DNA from: Rikenellaceae bacterium
GTDB lineage: Bacteria; Bacteroidota; Bacteroidia; Bacteroidales; Rikenellaceae
Length of the DNA stretch: 64,000 bases
Reading direction: 5' to 3'
Assembly (NCBI GenBank): GCA_017463585.1
Contig: JAFTOX010000018.1
Span: 1 to 64,000, forward strand
The position numbers and the translations under genes are program-made. Numbering within the stretch: the stretch's first letter is position 1; each line of letters starts with the position of its first letter. The notes beneath the pieces are model-generated. The model ran no database searches. It worked only from the letters and a program-made list of their open reading frames with translations, and was not told the origin of the DNA. Shown piece after piece: positions 63,240-64,000 of this stretch.

Positions 63240-64000
63240 ATGTACGATTTGATAGTTATAGGCGGTGGTGCTGCGGGTCTGATGGCCGCAGGAACAGCCG
63301 CATCACGAGGTCGCAACGTGCTGTTGCTCGAAAAGATGGAGAAGACGGGCCGCAAGGTTCGTATCACGGGTAAGGGTCGCTGCAACCTGACCAATATGCG
63401 TCCTCCCGAGGAGTTTGCCGAGAAGGTGCGAACGAATGCCGATTTCTTTGCGCAGGCATTTGCCGAGTTCAACAATCGCGCGACGGTGCGCTTTTTTGAG
63501 CGTTTGGGCGTCAAACTCGATGTCGAGCGTGGCGACCGTGTCTTTCCGCGTAGCGGCAAGGCGTGGGACGTGGCGCAGGCATTGGTCGATTGGTGCCGCG
63601 AGGAGGGTGTTACGGTGCAGTGCGACTCGCGCGTCAAGGAGATTATGACGGTCGGCAATCGCGTGCTGGGCGTCAAGTATGAGAATCGACGAGGCTTCGA
63701 ACGTAAGGAGGAGGCCGAGGCGGTGATCATCGCTACAGGCGGTGTTTCGTATCCCGCAACAGGCTCAACGGGTGATGGTTACGACTTTGCAGCTGCTACG
63801 GGACACTCGATCGAGCCGGTGCGCCCGTCGCTCGTTCCGCTCGAAACGACCTACGCCCATCTGCACGAATTGAAGGGGCTGACGCTGCGCAATGTCAATG
63901 TGCAGATGTTTGTAGATAACGAGCTTGCAGGCGAGGAGTTTGGTGAGGTGTCGTTCTCGGATCGTGGTATCGAGGGAGCGGCGGTGTTGCGCCTGAGCCG
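63240..64000 (+). CDS. HI0933/YhiN-family flavoprotein (partial)
   Basis: An open frame starting MYDLIVIGGGAAGLMAAG and still open at the window end (253 codons seen of about 400 usual). The N-terminal dinucleotide-binding GGGAAGLMAA, then TGKGRCNLTN and later ATGGVSYPATGSTGDGY, are hallmarks of the BaiN/HI0933 NAD(P)/FAD-dependent oxidoreductases. Substrate unknown. Confidence 0.92.
   Translation, partial: MYDLIVIGGGAAGLMAAGTAASRGRNVLLLEKMEKTGRKVRITGKGRCNLTNMRPPEEFAEKVRTNADFFAQAFAEFNNRATVRFFERLGVKLDVERGDRVFPRSGKAWDVAQALVDWCREEGVTVQCDSRVKEIMTVGNRVLGVKYENRRGFERKEEAEAVIIATGGVSYPATGSTGDGYDFAAATGHSIEPVRPSLVPLETTYAHLHELKGLTLRNVNVQMFVDNELAGEEFGEVSFSDRGIEGAAVLRLS

Overview
The window comes from a Bacteroidota chromosome, most likely Bacteroidales and possibly Alistipes-like (the genus is a guess). 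Four things support this: a SusC/SusD pair; many promoters with the phylum's TAnnTTTG -7 box; a DAHP synthase/chorismate mutase fusion; and the nusB / DUF1573 / yajC, recF / DUF721 and exbB / exbD / tonB neighbourhoods. No plasmid, phage or intact insertion sequence is visible. Genes are dense, in short operons, mostly separated by clear hairpin-plus-T terminators.

Layout. 0.2-4.2 kb: a three-gene efflux operon (TolC, HlyD, MFS) on the minus strand, then tRNA-Thr. 5-13.2 kb: a long plus-strand operon with a glutamine-cyclotransferase-like lipoprotein, metH, metF, rnr and a TonB-domain protein. 13.7-18.5 kb: a phosphoesterase/beta-propeller fusion divergent from a NamZ-type muramidase, then a guanidinium-exporter-like SMR protein, a small exported protein and a NUDIX hydrolase. 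18.9-24.8 kb: SusC, SusD and a surface lipoprotein. 25-35.6 kb: a DUF4369 lipoprotein, a two-gene module present twice in tandem (polytopic membrane protein plus a lipoprotein with one CxxCH haem motif and a beta-propeller), two GH18 chitinase-like lipoproteins and a two-domain RidA/chorismatase-like protein. 35.7-39.9 kb: a Phe/Tyr biosynthesis operon (pheA, aminotransferase, tyrA, DAHP synthase/chorismate mutase) preceded by a Phe/Tyr-rich leader peptide and an attenuator. 40-41.9 kb: a small peptide gene and a fimbrillin-like lipoprotein. 42-46.5 kb: DUF721, small AT-rich genes, recF, a TPR protein, a metallo-hydrolase, tRNA-Ser and a set of 160-170 bp non-coding tandem repeats. 46.5-58 kb: DUF819 transporter, rRNA methyltransferase, tsaD, tamB, exbB/exbD/tonB, DUF1573, and an MTA/SAH-deaminase-like amidohydrolase. 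58-64 kb: an ECF sigma factor with a likely anti-sigma partner, a duplicated terminator/promoter-like block, trmH, an outer-membrane barrel, yajC, DUF1573, nusB, and a flavoprotein cut by the window end.

The strongest find is the aromatic-amino-acid attenuator at 35.72-35.89 kb. A 28-codon leader holds five Phe and five Tyr codons. It is followed by a GC-rich terminator ending 16 bases before pheA, and a GGGCGGG element in the leader can pair with the 5' arm of that terminator. All parts of classical ribosome-mediated attenuation are present, and the downstream genes are exactly those expected. Second is the tandemly duplicated membrane-protein / haem-propeller module inside the chitinase-like locus, which has no function I can name.
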